A stretch of DNA of 64,000 bases. It comes from Sipunculus nudus. Lineage: Eukaryota > Annelida > Sipuncula > Golfingiida > Sipunculidae. The stretch spans positions 16,062,164-16,126,163 of the forward strand of contig CM049315.1 of assembly GCA_026874595.1 (NCBI GenBank), written 5' to 3'. Under the pieces are notes generated by a model that did no database searches, was not told the DNA's origin, and was given only the letters and a program-made list of their open reading frames with translations. Shown piece after piece: positions 1-10,289 of this stretch (position 1 is its first letter; the number at the start of each line of letters is the position of its first letter). The position numbers and the translations under genes were made by a program.

Positions 1-480
1 TGTCTTCTTCCAGTGTTACAACTGACATTCCCAGTGTCTCTTTTCACTATTCTGTTGTGTCTTATCACAAGCCCAGTTTCTCCCGCTTTTATTCTTCTGT
101 CAAGTTCAGACTTTAGTTCTCTATACATGTTTTGTATGGGCTGGAATCCTGTCTGGTCCTATTGTGACTTTGTTGCATTATGTGTGTCCTATCAATCCTT
201 CTTTCGATCCCCTGATTATCTTATGTTTAATCCTTTTGTCCAACAATGTAACTTTAACTGGTCTGATCTTATCACCTTTTTTCTTTTTTATTCTGATGTC
301 CTAATCGTTTGTATTCATAATAATTTTTTTTGCCATTTTTTTTAGTTTTCTCAGTGTCCTCACTAATTCTGGTCTTTATATCTGATGAATATGACTCTTC
401 CAAGCTGAACATAATTAAAGTCAAACTTCTTATCTCAATCTCTCTGGACTCCACTGTTGCTTGTTGCACTGCTAAGTCAA
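1..480 (-). pseudogene. Decayed non-LTR retrotransposon ORF1 (RRM-type), fragment
   Basis: Read on the minus strand, this stretch gives pieces of a LINE-type ORF1 nucleic-acid-binding protein split over more than one frame. Seen: a piece with IEIRSLTLIMFSLEES, followed by an EYKRLGHQNKK segment; after a frame change, KIRPVKVTLLDKRIKHKI; and near the left edge GLVIRHNRIVKRD. The order RSLTLIIFGLPES - RLG - RPLKV - LVIRNGKIVKR is typical of the RRM/Transposase_22-like ORF1 proteins of invertebrate LINEs (family knowledge, from memory). Stop codons and frameshifts show it is dead. The reading runs off the left edge, so a reverse transcriptase part, if kept, lies outside. The plus-strand reading frame over the same bases is a shadow. 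Confidence 0.65.
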
Positions 481-691
481 TCTGTTCATTTAAATAGTCT
501 GTTCATTTATCCCCTCTGACAATGTTATCCTCAATTTTATCTAATCTCACTTTCAAGTTTCGAGTTAACAACTTAGTCGTGCGCACAAGTTTGGATGACG
601 TAATTATCTTTCAATCGCCATGCGTTTTATTCCCCAAAAGGTACTGTGTTGCCCTTCCCTTAAAAGGTGAGAAAGACATGTCCGTCTAGCT

Positions 692-726
692 GCCCCCCCC
701 CCCCCCCCCGAAACAATAAAGACCTA

Positions 727-779
<53 letters not shown>
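692..779. repeat. poly(C) run and (TC)n microsatellite
   Basis: A run of C of about 18 bases is followed after a short gap by about 24 CT/TC dinucleotides. Simple-sequence repeat with no coding role. The bases from 780 to about 1370 hold nothing recognisable. Confidence 0.9.
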
Positions 780-780
<1 letters not shown>

Positions 781-1834
781 CATATATCAATCACACTTCC
801 TTGTTCTTTGAAATGTTCGTGTCTTAACCCGGGTCAGCTTTCAGATCCATGCATGCATGAAGTCATTATGTCTCACTTTCTTGCTTGGTATAATGCATGC
901 CTTTTAAAGATTTAAATTAACTTCCTTTTGGACAAAACATTTTCCTATTCACATGTTCTCATTTTGCGTTATATTGATCCACGACAGAAAGAAATTCACA
1001 TGAATGAGGACTTGTCATAAAACCCAAAGAAATAGGTATATATGAATTACCAGGATGTTGGTAAAGGTGTTGAAAACTTTCTATACAGTGCCAGCTAGAG
1101 AGGAGGAATATTTACATTTTCGGTATATACCTTTCGGTATAAACTCTGCGGCATGGTATACAAAATATTTTGCCGAGTGTAATTAGCACTTATTAGATAA
1201 GACCAGGAAATGCATCATAACATAATATACTTTGCATTTACGCAAATGCAAAATTTGCTCCCTGTTTCGGCACTACTGTTTACAGAATCAACTGATATCA
1301 TAGCTGTCGTGAAATCACGGCTGAATTTTTATAATCTGTTAAACCTGTTTTATAACCTGTAAAAGGGCTGGGTATCGCCTACAAATTTCGTATCGCAATA
1401 TATTGCAATACTTGGTAGCGTATCGCGATACGTATTGCGATATTTTCATTTTATTAAATTTATAGGAAATACGTGTGTTTTTTTTTGTATTATATATATA
1501 TATTACTAATATTATTATTAATAATTCTTTATCATACTAAATATAAAGACATAATAAAAGATTATACAGATCAGTCAATTTCAGACACGAAATATGGCAA
1601 CATTATTATAATTTATACGCAGTTGGGTTTTTCTAGACAAAGGTTTACCTTCCATTCTGATTTAGCCTTCGAAATTCGGCACACGTTTGGTGGTGTGCTC
1701 TTCTAGGACAAGTGTTTTATTCTGTGGGATTATGCCCTATTAAGCTGCACATTTATTAATTTAATATTCCCTCATTTGGTGCCCCTATTTCTTTTGTGCT
1801 TTAAGGTCCATCACGCCTGTCACGTTTTTTTACA

Positions 1835-2072
1835 GGAGGCGCCTTGGGGATTTTCCCGCATTTCGAGCTCACTGTCGTTTTGTGCAATTTCCTGTCACGA
1901 GTCCACTCTTATCCCAATTGATTCCAATGCTTCCCTCAACAGGAAGTACAGCTTTTTAATTAAAAACAAAAAATACTACATGACACCGCTTTCAATTCAA
2001 AGGCTTTTCAGTTGGGTTAACATTATACAATCAGTTACTCCACCGCCGTATGACCTTTATGGATTTACAGGT
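1835..2072 (+). other. Unassigned exon-like open segment
   Basis: The segment is preceded by a good acceptor (a T-rich tract ending TTTTTTTACAG) and ends in ATTTACAG|GTATGT, a good donor. Between them the frame is open for about 79 codons and includes the stretch RKYSFLIKNKKYYMTPLSIQ. I recognise no family. It lies between the AGGGCTG inverted edges, so it may be a transposase exon fragment or chance. Composition alone does not prove coding. Confidence 0.2.
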
Positions 2073-2297
2073 ATGTTGATTTCTATACATTCAAAAATAT
2101 CTTTCCAATATAATTATACCATGGTTTCAATTAATGGGTTGTTTGAGAAAACGGTTGTTCTAAGTCCCTGAACTAAAAAAACAATTGGGGTGGGGGGATG
2201 CAAGGGCGTAGCCAAGGGGGGCCGCAGGGGGCCATGCCCCCCCCCCCCCCCCGTCGTATCCAGTACTCGCCGTCCTTTCGGAATTTCACTTAATCTA

Positions 2298-2299
<2 letters not shown>

Positions 2300-2355
<56 letters not shown>
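2300..2355. repeat. (TA)n microsatellite
   Basis: About 27 TA dinucleotides. It produces spurious reading frames on both strands. Confidence 0.95.
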
Positions 2356-2358
<3 letters not shown>

Positions 2359-2384
2359 TTAAATCAGTGGCGGATATATGCAAT

Positions 2385-3696
2385 CAGTGGCGGATCCAGA
2401 GGGGGCGCCTTCGGCGCGCGGCCCCCGTTGAGCCGCAAAATCTCTCATTTTATCATATTTCCGATTTTTGAATTTAATTTTCGTTTTTCATGTTTCTTAT
2501 GATTAATAAGGAATTAGACTTTATTTTAGTTATCTGCAGTTACAATTACTTTCAAATTTATTAATTGAGTATAAGGATATTTATTAACAGCTGCAGAACA
2601 ACTGCAGATCGATCGAGCACCGGGCCCTGGTTGGGGTCGACCGTGAACAATCTTACGGCTCCTCTGGTGATACCGGTACTAAAACTCCCAATCTGAGTTG
2701 AGCTCTTAGGAGTCCTGTGTGCTGTCAAGACCACGGAACCCGGTAAAATGCAAAGTTTAACATAATAATTCAGTTTATCAGTTATTTCACCACGAGCATT
2801 ACATTTAAAAGATAATATTTTGATAGTTACAAACGTGATTGCGCTTTTGCGCCATTGACTTGTTTGAAGGCGATTGAAATTTTATATCCTAATTTTAAGA
2901 TATGTAAATATTAAATATTGAACCTCTCAACATTTTGACTACATAACCCAATGACGTAAGGGAACTGTTTTTCAGGAAAAGGAAATCCTTATTTTTTTTG
3001 TTAAAATAGCCTCAAAATGTCCTCTTTACATTGTATATTAAAAAATTTCCGAATATGTGAGCGGGAAACCCCCTCCCATACCCTCCCCATGTACCTGTAA
3101 CTAACCTTAATTACACCATGGTTCATAATTGAAAATAAAAAAATATATATTTCCATACACTAAAATATATAAAGTATAGTAAAAATTTATAATATATATA
3201 TATATATATATATTGTTACGAAGACAAATTGATCAGGGGAAAATACTGGACCGATCCGGGATTCGAACCCATAACGGTAGCGCACAAATCCGGCGTACCA
3301 ACCGCATCGCTAGCGAGAAAGTTCGGTCCGCTTTTATGTCACCCCGTAACACACCCCCTCCTAAGGCGTTCTGCTTTCAGAACAAGACTAATTATCCCAG
3401 GAGTCACACTTTGGTGAACTTATTCCTGGGGCCACAAAGTTAACCGTCACGTTAGACGAGCCCCCATTTTGTTACGAAGACAAATTGATCAGGGGAAAAT
3501 ACTGGGCCGATCCGGGATTCGAACCCATAACAGTGGCGCACAAGTCCGGGGTACCAACCACTTTGCTATAGCAAAGCAAGCTTCACTAGCGAGACAGTTC
3601 GGTCCACTTTTATGTCACCCCGTTACAATATATTATATATATCCCTACACCCCCCCCCCCCCCCCGTTTTCGAATTTCTTGATCCGCCACTGATGA
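2385..3696. mobile_element. Inner inverted pair CAGTGGCGGATC, probable nested MITE
   Basis: CAGTGGCGGATCCAGAG on the left faces the inverse CTTGATCCGCCACTG on the right. An extra copy of CAGTGGCGGAT sits just upstream at about 2367. No clear target duplication is visible. The inside includes about 600 bp of unrecognised sequence (2580-3190) and the LTR mini-element. Confidence 0.35.
3214..3627 (-). mobile_element. Miniature LTR retrotransposon (TRIM-like) with tRNA-like LTRs
   Basis: Two direct repeats, 3214-3351 (138 bp) and 3470-3627 (158 bp), each run from TGTTACG to CGT(A/T)ACA, the TG...CA and inverted TGTTAC pattern of LTRs. Only 118 bp separate them and there is no coding capacity. 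On the minus strand, directly after the first LTR, comes TGGGGGCTCGTC, which agrees with the first 12 bases of the classic tRNA-Pro primer-binding site. A purine tract (AGGAGGGGGTG) lies just before the second LTR. Each LTR contains a pol III B-box-like GGGTTCGAATCCCGG, and the longer LTR also has an A-box-like TAGCAAAGTGG upstream of it. The flanks are (TA)n, so the target duplication cannot be resolved. Any mobility would need enzymes from elsewhere. Confidence 0.65.
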
Positions 3697-3811
3697 TGGC
3701 CCCCTCCCCTACCTCAATCCTGGCTACGCCCCTGGGGGATGCACACATTTTTTTAGGAAACGCAATGTCCAAAGACTTTGAAACATGAAAATATATTAGG
3801 CAAAAACAATA

Positions 3812-4065
3812 AAGGTATGGTTCTCAGGCACTTTTTTCAGAAATCAGTGCGGGCGGGCGGTATTTTATTTGTGACCTTTTTTTTAATGTTTCGATAAAAA
3901 TGTCATATGATCAGGGAAAAGCATGGAAATAACATTTTTTGCTAAACAGGTAAAAGCACTACATAAATTGTATCATTTATCTTCTTGAAAGATAAAAATC
4001 AAAATAAAATTTTTTTATGCGGGGGGTAAAAATTGACGCGGGCGGTGCCTGAGAACCATACCTTT
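3812..4065. mobile_element. MITE, family AAGGTATGGTTCTCAGGCAC, copy 1
   Basis: The left end AAGGTATGGTTCTCAGGCAC and the right end GTGCCTGAGAACCATACCTT form an imperfectly spaced inverted repeat of about 20 bp, extended by GTGCGGGCGG / ACGCGGGCGG. It is about 254 bp and not coding. A second copy lies at 5352-5669. Confidence 0.7.
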
Positions 4066-4200
4066 TATTTTTTTTTTTATGGCCTTACCAATACATCTTT
4101 AAACTGATAGGGACTCTATTAACTATCTAGATTTTGCAGTCGGAGCCTAAAATCATCCATCAGAATCTCTTTATCAGTCACATGTTCAAGTGTACACTTC

Positions 4201-4579
4201 ATGTATAAACCCCTGTCACGCTTCAGTGAACGGTTTCACCTAGCGAGTCGCAGAACAAATGCATACCGCAGCATACGAATGGGCGGCTTCTACAGGGGAA
4301 AAAGGTATTTTTATTTTGTCATATATGTAATGGTATATAAGAAAAAAATATATTCATTTACTTTCACTTTTCCATATTCAGTTTAAGTTTAGGGGAGAGG
4401 GTTTCCTGGAGATTCCTGACACAAGTGATCTTCATAGCATTAACAACAGTCCCTGCGAAAAGCACAGGATAAAAATATGCGACATTCACTTCCTACCAGC
4501 CCATTACAAAACTATTTTTCATATAGAACCACGTGTACATCGCTATAGGCTGCCGTTCTTAAACAATAACACATGTTAA
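4201..4579 (+). other. Candidate two-exon reading frame, unassigned
   Basis: An ATG at 4201 opens 34 codons and 2 bases to AAAAAG|GTATTT (4304/4305). An 88-bp T-rich stretch ends TTTAAGTTTAG at 4392. From 4393 a frame joins in phase and runs to TAA at 4577-4579, about 97 residues in total. The second part contains CEKHRIKICDIHFLPAHYK and RYRLPFL, which faintly recalls the end of a THAP zinc finger (CxxHF then a basic/Leu stretch), but the CxxC start is missing. It may be a relic of a transposase of the surrounding element. Low certainty. Confidence 0.2.
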
Positions 4580-5030
4580 GTTGACTTGATCTTCCTGTAG
4601 TTATCATAAGATATGAGCAGAGAATATAAATGAATTTGTAATTATTATGACCGTACTATCTATCTTTTAGCGTACAAAAATATTTCTTGTATACCAATAA
4701 TTATAAGTCATCGAGCAGACATGCAAAATCAGGCATACTTGAAAAATCCCTACTAAACGTCTAAAGACACGATAGAGGCTTTCAGTTTAAGCCTGTCAAT
4801 TATCCCAACCCATTTAGATGTATAAATTTGTAAAAGAAACATTGTTTTAGTCACGTTAACAAAATATAGAAAAATATCGGTATTTGAAAACTGTATCGGG
4901 AGACGCAATATGCAAATCGCCGTATCGTGATATACCGATATATCGATAATATCGCGCAGCCCTACATAATTGAAACAGCCAAATTCAATTATAGACATAA
5001 GGGTGGCACAAAAGTCAATATCAGATATTG

Positions 5031-5189
5031 AAATATATATTTTGAAATATAAAAAAACCTGTCCTATTGTGACAAAATATATGGCATCATCCCAATTTTG
5101 GCATCAGCTGGATCTTCATTTATATTAATTGGGACTATATCTTAGAGAAAAAAATCAACAACAGGTCTATATATATTGGACTTTTATCG
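5031..5189. repeat. Direct duplicate of 5733-5865
   Basis: Both stretches share the ordered words TTTTGAAAT, TTGTGACAAAATAT, GGCATCATC, CTGGAT, TTCATTT, GGGAC, AAAAATCAACAA and GACTTTTA. The two copies flank a (CA)n(TA)n tract and a MITE, so this is a local direct duplication with insertions between the copies. Confidence 0.65.
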
Positions 5190-5196
5190 CACGCAC

Positions 5197-5214
5197 ACAA
5201 ACACACACACACAC

Positions 5215-5284
<70 letters not shown>
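5197..5284. repeat. (CA)n then (TA)n microsatellite
   Basis: About ten CA dinucleotides run straight into more than thirty TA dinucleotides. Confidence 0.95.
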
Positions 5285-5286
<2 letters not shown>

Positions 5287-5351
5287 CCTATTAGTGTGGG
5301 ACTTAGAATACTGACTGAAGGAAAGCTTAGGCCAAAAAAAAAAAAAAAAAT

Positions 5352-5669
5352 AAGGTTTGGTTAAGGCACTTTTTTCATAAACTAATGCGGGTGAGCGTTT
5401 TTTTTTTTTAATTTAATTAATTTTGTATGTTCCAATAAAATTTTAACTGATATCGGAAAAGCATGATCATAACAGATTTATTTGGCTAAACAAATAAAAG
5501 CACTACAGAAGAAAGGAAATTTTATCAAAATTGTATGATTTTATCTTCTTGAAAGAAATGTCCGAACGGCTGGAGCTCAAAATTGGTAAGTTTTCTATTG
5601 AAAATCAAAATAAAATTTTTGATGCGGGGGTTTAAAATTTATGCGGGTGGTGCCTGAGAACCATACCTT
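5352..5669. mobile_element. MITE, family AAGGTATGGTTCTCAGGCAC, copy 2
   Basis: The left end AAGGTTTGGTTAAGGCAC is diverged; the right end GTGCCTGAGAACCATACCTT (written here TGCCTGAGAACCATACCTTT) matches copy 1 almost exactly. The inside shares the phrases AAAAGCACTACA, GAAAATCAAAATAAAATTTTT and TGCGGGGG with copy 1. Confidence 0.7.
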
Positions 5670-5869
5670 TTATTTATTTAATATTTATTTTTTTGCCTTA
5701 TATAATAACTTGTATTTTTATTCCTTTCTTATTCATTTTGAAATTTAAAAAAAAAATATCACATTGTGACAAAATATGGCATCATCAGGATTTTTTTGCA
5801 TTATCTGGATTTTCATTTGGGACCATCTGAGGAAAAATCAACAATATATTTGACTTTTAACGGCTTGGC

Positions 5870-6015
5870 TGGCCTTTGACATTCTTTGTTGTCGCTGGTA
5901 CTCCTTGCATAGACTGGTCCCGTCTCATAAAATTCCACCGGAAATGTGGTGTCACTCCGATCAGGAGAGGACGTTGCGTGGAGAGTATGACAACTTACCA
6001 GCTTGCTACACTGAG
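5870..6015 (+). promoter_or_regulatory. Possible ELMOD promoter / noncoding first exon
   Basis: This island has more G, C and CpG than its surroundings and contains ACCGGAAAT (5937-5945), an ETS/GABP-type site often found near start sites. It ends CACTGAG|GTAAATG at 6015, a good splice donor. The first coding exon of ELMOD begins 4.3 kb downstream behind an acceptor, with an in-frame stop right before its ATG, so at least one upstream 5' UTR exon is expected, and this is my best candidate. The frame is also open here for about 50 codons, but I recognise no protein. Inference only. Confidence 0.3.
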
Positions 6016-6714
6016 GTAAATGAGTTTAACATGCCAGAACTCTCTTAAAGGTAAACAATGTGTTGCATATACAGTACACTATCCGAGATCTAACAGGCAC
6101 GACTCTTTTCATTCATGGTGATCTCAGCGTAGTTGTAAAATGCAGATTTTGTTTTCACTGACTTTTTTGTGAAGTATTTTCTTCACACACAGACTTGTCT
6201 AACGCCCTCCCTCACTTGCTCACACCACAGCCACAGGCACAGTTCTTGCAGTCCTGACAATAATGTTATTGTGTACATGTATATACATATTATGATAAAT
6301 GTACATATATGCACTTTTATATATGTCGTTTGGCATGATGTTTAACGAATGTGCAAAATATATAGGGTCCTTTGCAAATGTATGTGACAAATTAAGTTCA
6401 GAATTGGCCCTATATATACATGTCCGCTTGGTCAAATTGAGTGTCGCATAAATTATTGTTTCTTTAAAAAGGCTGATTTATTATATTTTCCTTAGAAATT
6501 CCCTTTATGTGATTTTGCTTGTACCTGGAGTTCATTATATTTGAGGTGCAGGGGTTCCCCGCCTAAGTGGGGGTGTGGGGGCGGCAGCCCATACCTATTG
6601 TCAAATTAAGCTGTTCAAATAGATAACGGTTCCCCCTTTACGCTATAGATGGTGCTTCACTCAGAACTTTTAAATGAACTATAATCACAGCCACTGGTAT
6701 GTTCAACTATCTTG

Positions 6715-6900
6715 TCCTTACGGCTCAGTTAATAGTGTGTAGGACTCCTGATCTAGAGATCGAAGGTTCATTCCCAACTCAGGTGACTTCTAATATTCAC
6801 AACTAGTTCATGTAAGATTTGGTGAAATGAGTGTAGGGACATCTGCAGGAACACTTACACTTGGGAGGTAAAAATGAGGAAATGGGAATAGACAGTTAGT
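6715..6900 (+). mobile_element. tRNA-derived SINE
   Basis: ACGGCTCAGTTAATAG (A-box region) is followed by GGACTCCTGATC and then GGTTCATTCCC at 6765-6775 (B box), with tRNA-like spacing. The sequence is too diverged to fold as a working tRNA, and a tRNA-unrelated body follows. The 3' limit is a guess. Nothing else is seen from about 6020 to 7400. Confidence 0.6.
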
Positions 6901-7408
6901 TTATATTTTCATGTTCCAGAATGCAAGGCCAACTCCTCACACGCTCCAGATCCTTGTTTTATTCAGATTTACTTAATGTTTGGCAAGATTGTGAAAATAT
7001 GTAAATTGAAAGAATTTATTACAATGAATATGAAGCCAACCACATTCATATATATACACATATATACATTCATATATTTACAAATTTCAGTTATTTTTTT
7101 ATGAGTGAAACTGTTTGAGTACCTCCTGCGTAACTGAACTATAATTATAGCTCCTTCCACAACTGATGAACCTGTGTTTTTTTTAACATTTACTTCTGTA
7201 AAAGTTATTCCAATGCTTGGTCATAGCTGTATTGTGAATGCCAAGAAAACAACATAATAACAACAATGTATTAAAAGCAAGTTACTTCAGAATACAGCTC
7301 TGGTGTTGTTTTTATATATTTGAGAATTGCATGGCTGACACAGCCTAATTGTGTGCCTTTTCAGTGGAAATGTTGTGGTGTAGAGTATAGAGTACATTCC
7401 ACTAAGGG

Positions 7409-9722
7409 CAGACCTGGGAGCCGCCGCCGAATTGAGCCAGCCGCCGTTTATTTTAAAAGCAAGCCGCCGCCGATACTTTTCTTGAGCCGCTGAATTGCGC
7501 CAGCCGCCGCCAATTATTTAACACCGTCTCAGCCGCCGGTGAAATATTGATAAGCTGAAGAAAAAAGCTTGTCAGCTTGTAAATAGTTACTACAGTATTA
7601 TGTTAACACGAACTCGTCTTAGGCAGATATCACTGAGCTGCATGGCTTCGAAATGGAAATGCATGATTAATTTTATGGAAGTTGTAAGTCATTATGTAAG
7701 ACAGTTAACAAGGTTCCCACAAGCCTCTTTTTTCAGACTGGATAAATGGCATATTCCCCGTTTGATCAAGGGCGTTTCTCTAATCCTGGTTGCTCAAAAT
7801 AAAGAGAAATAATGCAGGAATCCAGATAATTCCCAAGTTTATTCAGTCAGATACTGATGCTTGAACATTTAAAGTTACTGAGGTCGATGTGCAATATTTA
7901 AACAAAATATTATATACTGCTCGGTTAAAATTTAGGATTAAATGAATGAAAACCATAGGGAAAAGCTGTTATATGTATGGAAAAAATATGCATGCATTTT
8001 TGTTATCATTGTTTCCAGCCAATATAAGACAGTGTACGTATAACCATGAAATGATGTCGGCAGCCAGCGACCGCTCATAACTACCTAATATTATAATCAT
8101 GCTACTAATGTCATTCGCGTAAACACATATGGATTAATGTCATAAAATCCTTGAGTAGAAACTAAACTTTTAAGCGAGTCTGATTGGTTAGCAATTTGAA
8201 TTTAAAATGCGAGACCAAATCAGTGTCAAACAGCTGCAGACACCGGATGCTTAAACTACTGACAAACATATTGCTGCATGAACATTTTAAGGGTCACAGA
8301 TAAGAGGTCACGGGGATGATTGAGGCTGACACCTGCGAAAATGCATGACAAAATTCATATTTCAATTGAGACACGTGATGAATTATGTACAGGATTGCGA
8401 CCTGGAAAGTTCAGCGCAGGAAAAAAAACATGGTGATCATAGGCTAGGCCAAAAGGAATTAGAGATCTCGTGGTTGTGGCAGTGAGTTGGTCTGTTCACA
8501 TTACGTCAAGAAGAATTCACAATATGTTTTAAGGAATCAAATTTTCATAATTATTATAAAAACTCTTGGGCTGGAGTTCGATTTTGTACGATTATGTCAT
8601 CTCTCTCCCTCCTCAAATGACAGATTATTACCAACTGTTTTTGTTAATTTAGACACACTCGCGGGTGAAGCATGACTTTCTGTTCTATATATATATATAA
8701 AGTGAGCGCACGAAAACAGTTTCTTTGAGGATGCAAAAAATGATATCTATATATCTCAATAGCTGAATTGAAGCCTTCGATTTTTCAAGATGCTTTTAGC
8801 AATGTAACGTTATATCAGTTGAGATCAAATAATGCATGTGTAGCCAACGTCTGTCAAAAGAAATGAGGAAAATCATAACAAATTTCATCTGATCAAATAC
8901 TGTGGTTGCCTTTTTGTTCGCGAGAGTTTTAATTTCGCGATATTCGCGAATGGGAAATAATCGCGAAAATGACACCCTCGGGAATAATTGGCCAATTGAG
9001 TGTGTCCTTCTGATTAAGTGTAGCCAATCCTTGAATGGGAATAGGTTAGAACAGTGAGAAATCTTAATATAAGTTACATCCATGCAGGTATAGGGAAAAC
9101 ATTCCCTTAAATTTGAACTAAAGAACCTGTGCTGTGTGTACGGGCCCATCCTTATATGAGGAGAATATCACAAGCTCATGAATTATTCTCAAATTATAAT
9201 ACACACAGCAATGGCTTTACCAAAGATTTGATATAGGTTCTGGTGAGATCGCGAAAATAACACCCTCGCGAAACATTAAAAATGGAGAAATCGCGAAATT
9301 TCAGCCTCGCGAATATGAAGCCAACCACAGTAAGCGCTCAGCATCACCAAAACACGCTATGTTGTCAGATCTGAAAACACAGTGGGGGAAACCCCATCCT
9401 TCACGTAACCACTCACTGTCCTTGTACACGCCCGGCGTGATATTGAATAAAATTAATTTATCCAAAGGGTAATTACCTTGTCAAAATATTCTTTAAGTTT
9501 GTTTCATATTCTTGTACATATAAATATAATTGCATTAGATTGAGAGAACTTTTTAGCCATTAGATATTTGCTTTATACTAACGGCTCAGCCGGCTAGCCA
9601 GCCACAACGCTGTCCACTCAGCCATCGTCATTTTTCTTAGACCTGAGCCGGCTCAGCCGGCTAGCCAGCCATTTTTCTTCTAGCCAGCTGATTTACAGGT
9701 CAACGGCTGGCTCCCAGGTCTG
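7409..9722. mobile_element. Non-autonomous hAT-like element, complete, with 8-bp TSD
   Basis: The perfect 14-bp inverted ends CAGACCTGGGAGCC lie inside a perfect 8-bp direct repeat ACTAAGGG (7401-7408 and 9723-9730), which is diagnostic of hAT-type insertion. The subterminal zones are packed with GCCGCC and AGCCGGCT words, as in hAT elements where transposase binds subterminal repeats (family knowledge). It is 2314 bp long and has no transposase reading frame, so it would depend on another copy. A separate TA-target MITE (8900-9330) sits inside. It lies upstream of the first ELMOD coding exon. Confidence 0.88.
8900..9330. mobile_element. TA-target MITE, family CTGTGGTTG, copy 1 (nested)
   Basis: The inverted ends are CTGTGGTTGCC...TTCGCGAG and CTCGCGAATATGAAGCC...CAACCACAG, flanked by TA on both sides. 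It still contains many TCGCGA words, so CpG decay is low and it is the youngest looking of three copies in the window. It is inserted in the hAT-like element. It is not coding; the minus-strand frame across 8796-9149 is a by-product. Confidence 0.8.
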
Positions 9723-10289
9723 ACTAAGGGGCACCCATCAGTTTCAGCCATTTTTATTTACAAAGTTAAATTATTTTGAAGAATATTTGTCATTAAATCA
9801 GCCAGTTACTCCAGCAATTATATATAAGGAAACCACCATCAAAACTTGCAAGTATTTTGATAACTAAGAAAACAGTTTTATATTTCTCCCAACATGTGGT
9901 CTGAAGTGACTAGGCCAAGGACACATTTTTACAGTTGTTGAATGAATAATGGTTGTACTGGATAAGTACTTTAAATATGATAAAAAAAATTGTCAGCTAA
10001 AACACAGCATCATGCACTGTCACTACATGAAGAAATGTATAGAAAGCTGCTAAGTATGCATTCATTAACTTTGAATAAAATATTACATTCTATATTAGTA
10101 AATATTACAGGAGTACACATAATTTTCTGCCATTGTAACATACTGGACGGAAATATCAACATTTCTTTCTTAATTTATTTTTGATCAGAACCGATGGGGC
10201 CCCTTGGTGGGATAGACTATAGTGGCAGGGGATATCTGGCTGGTTTCAGAGATGTTGCATAATACTATTCTAACCCTATATATTCATAG

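Larger units (their letters stand above)
2203..3733. mobile_element. TIR element with 10-bp flanking direct repeat (nested host for later insertions)
   Basis: The ends are inverted copies: AGGGCGTAGCCA at the left and TGGCTACGCCCCT at the right, differing by one G. The direct repeat GGGGGATGCA flanks both ends (2193-2202 and 3734-3743), as expected for a target-site duplication of about 8-10 bp. The inside is not coding: a C run, a long (TA)n tract, a second pair of inverted CAGTGGCGGATC motifs (2385 and 3696) that suggests another insertion, and a miniature LTR element (3214-3627). The superfamily is uncertain; hAT or Mutator would fit the duplication length. Confidence 0.65.
1371..4963. mobile_element. 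Possible composite DNA element bounded by AGGGCTG inverted ends
   Basis: The left edge starts AGGGCTGGGTATCG, followed by many TATCG/CGATA steps. The right edge, read inward on the other strand, starts AGGGCTGCGCGATATTATCG with the same TATCG-rich subterminal sequence. This pattern is common in animal hAT-like repeats. I do not see a matching target duplication at the two edges, so they may be two separate insertions rather than the ends of one 3.6-kb element. Younger insertions at 2203-3733 and 3812-4065 lie between the edges, and so do two unassigned reading-frame segments (1835-2072 and 4201-4579). Confidence 0.4.

Noticed and set aside
3240-3300. tRNA gene suggested by the GGGTTCGAATCCCGG box
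   Set aside because: No acceptor stem or complete cloverleaf; the box belongs to the LTR-like repeat, and this copy lacks the A-box part.
8796-9149. 117-codon minus-strand frame
   Set aside because: It spans the boundary of a MITE inside the hAT-like element and resembles no transposase.
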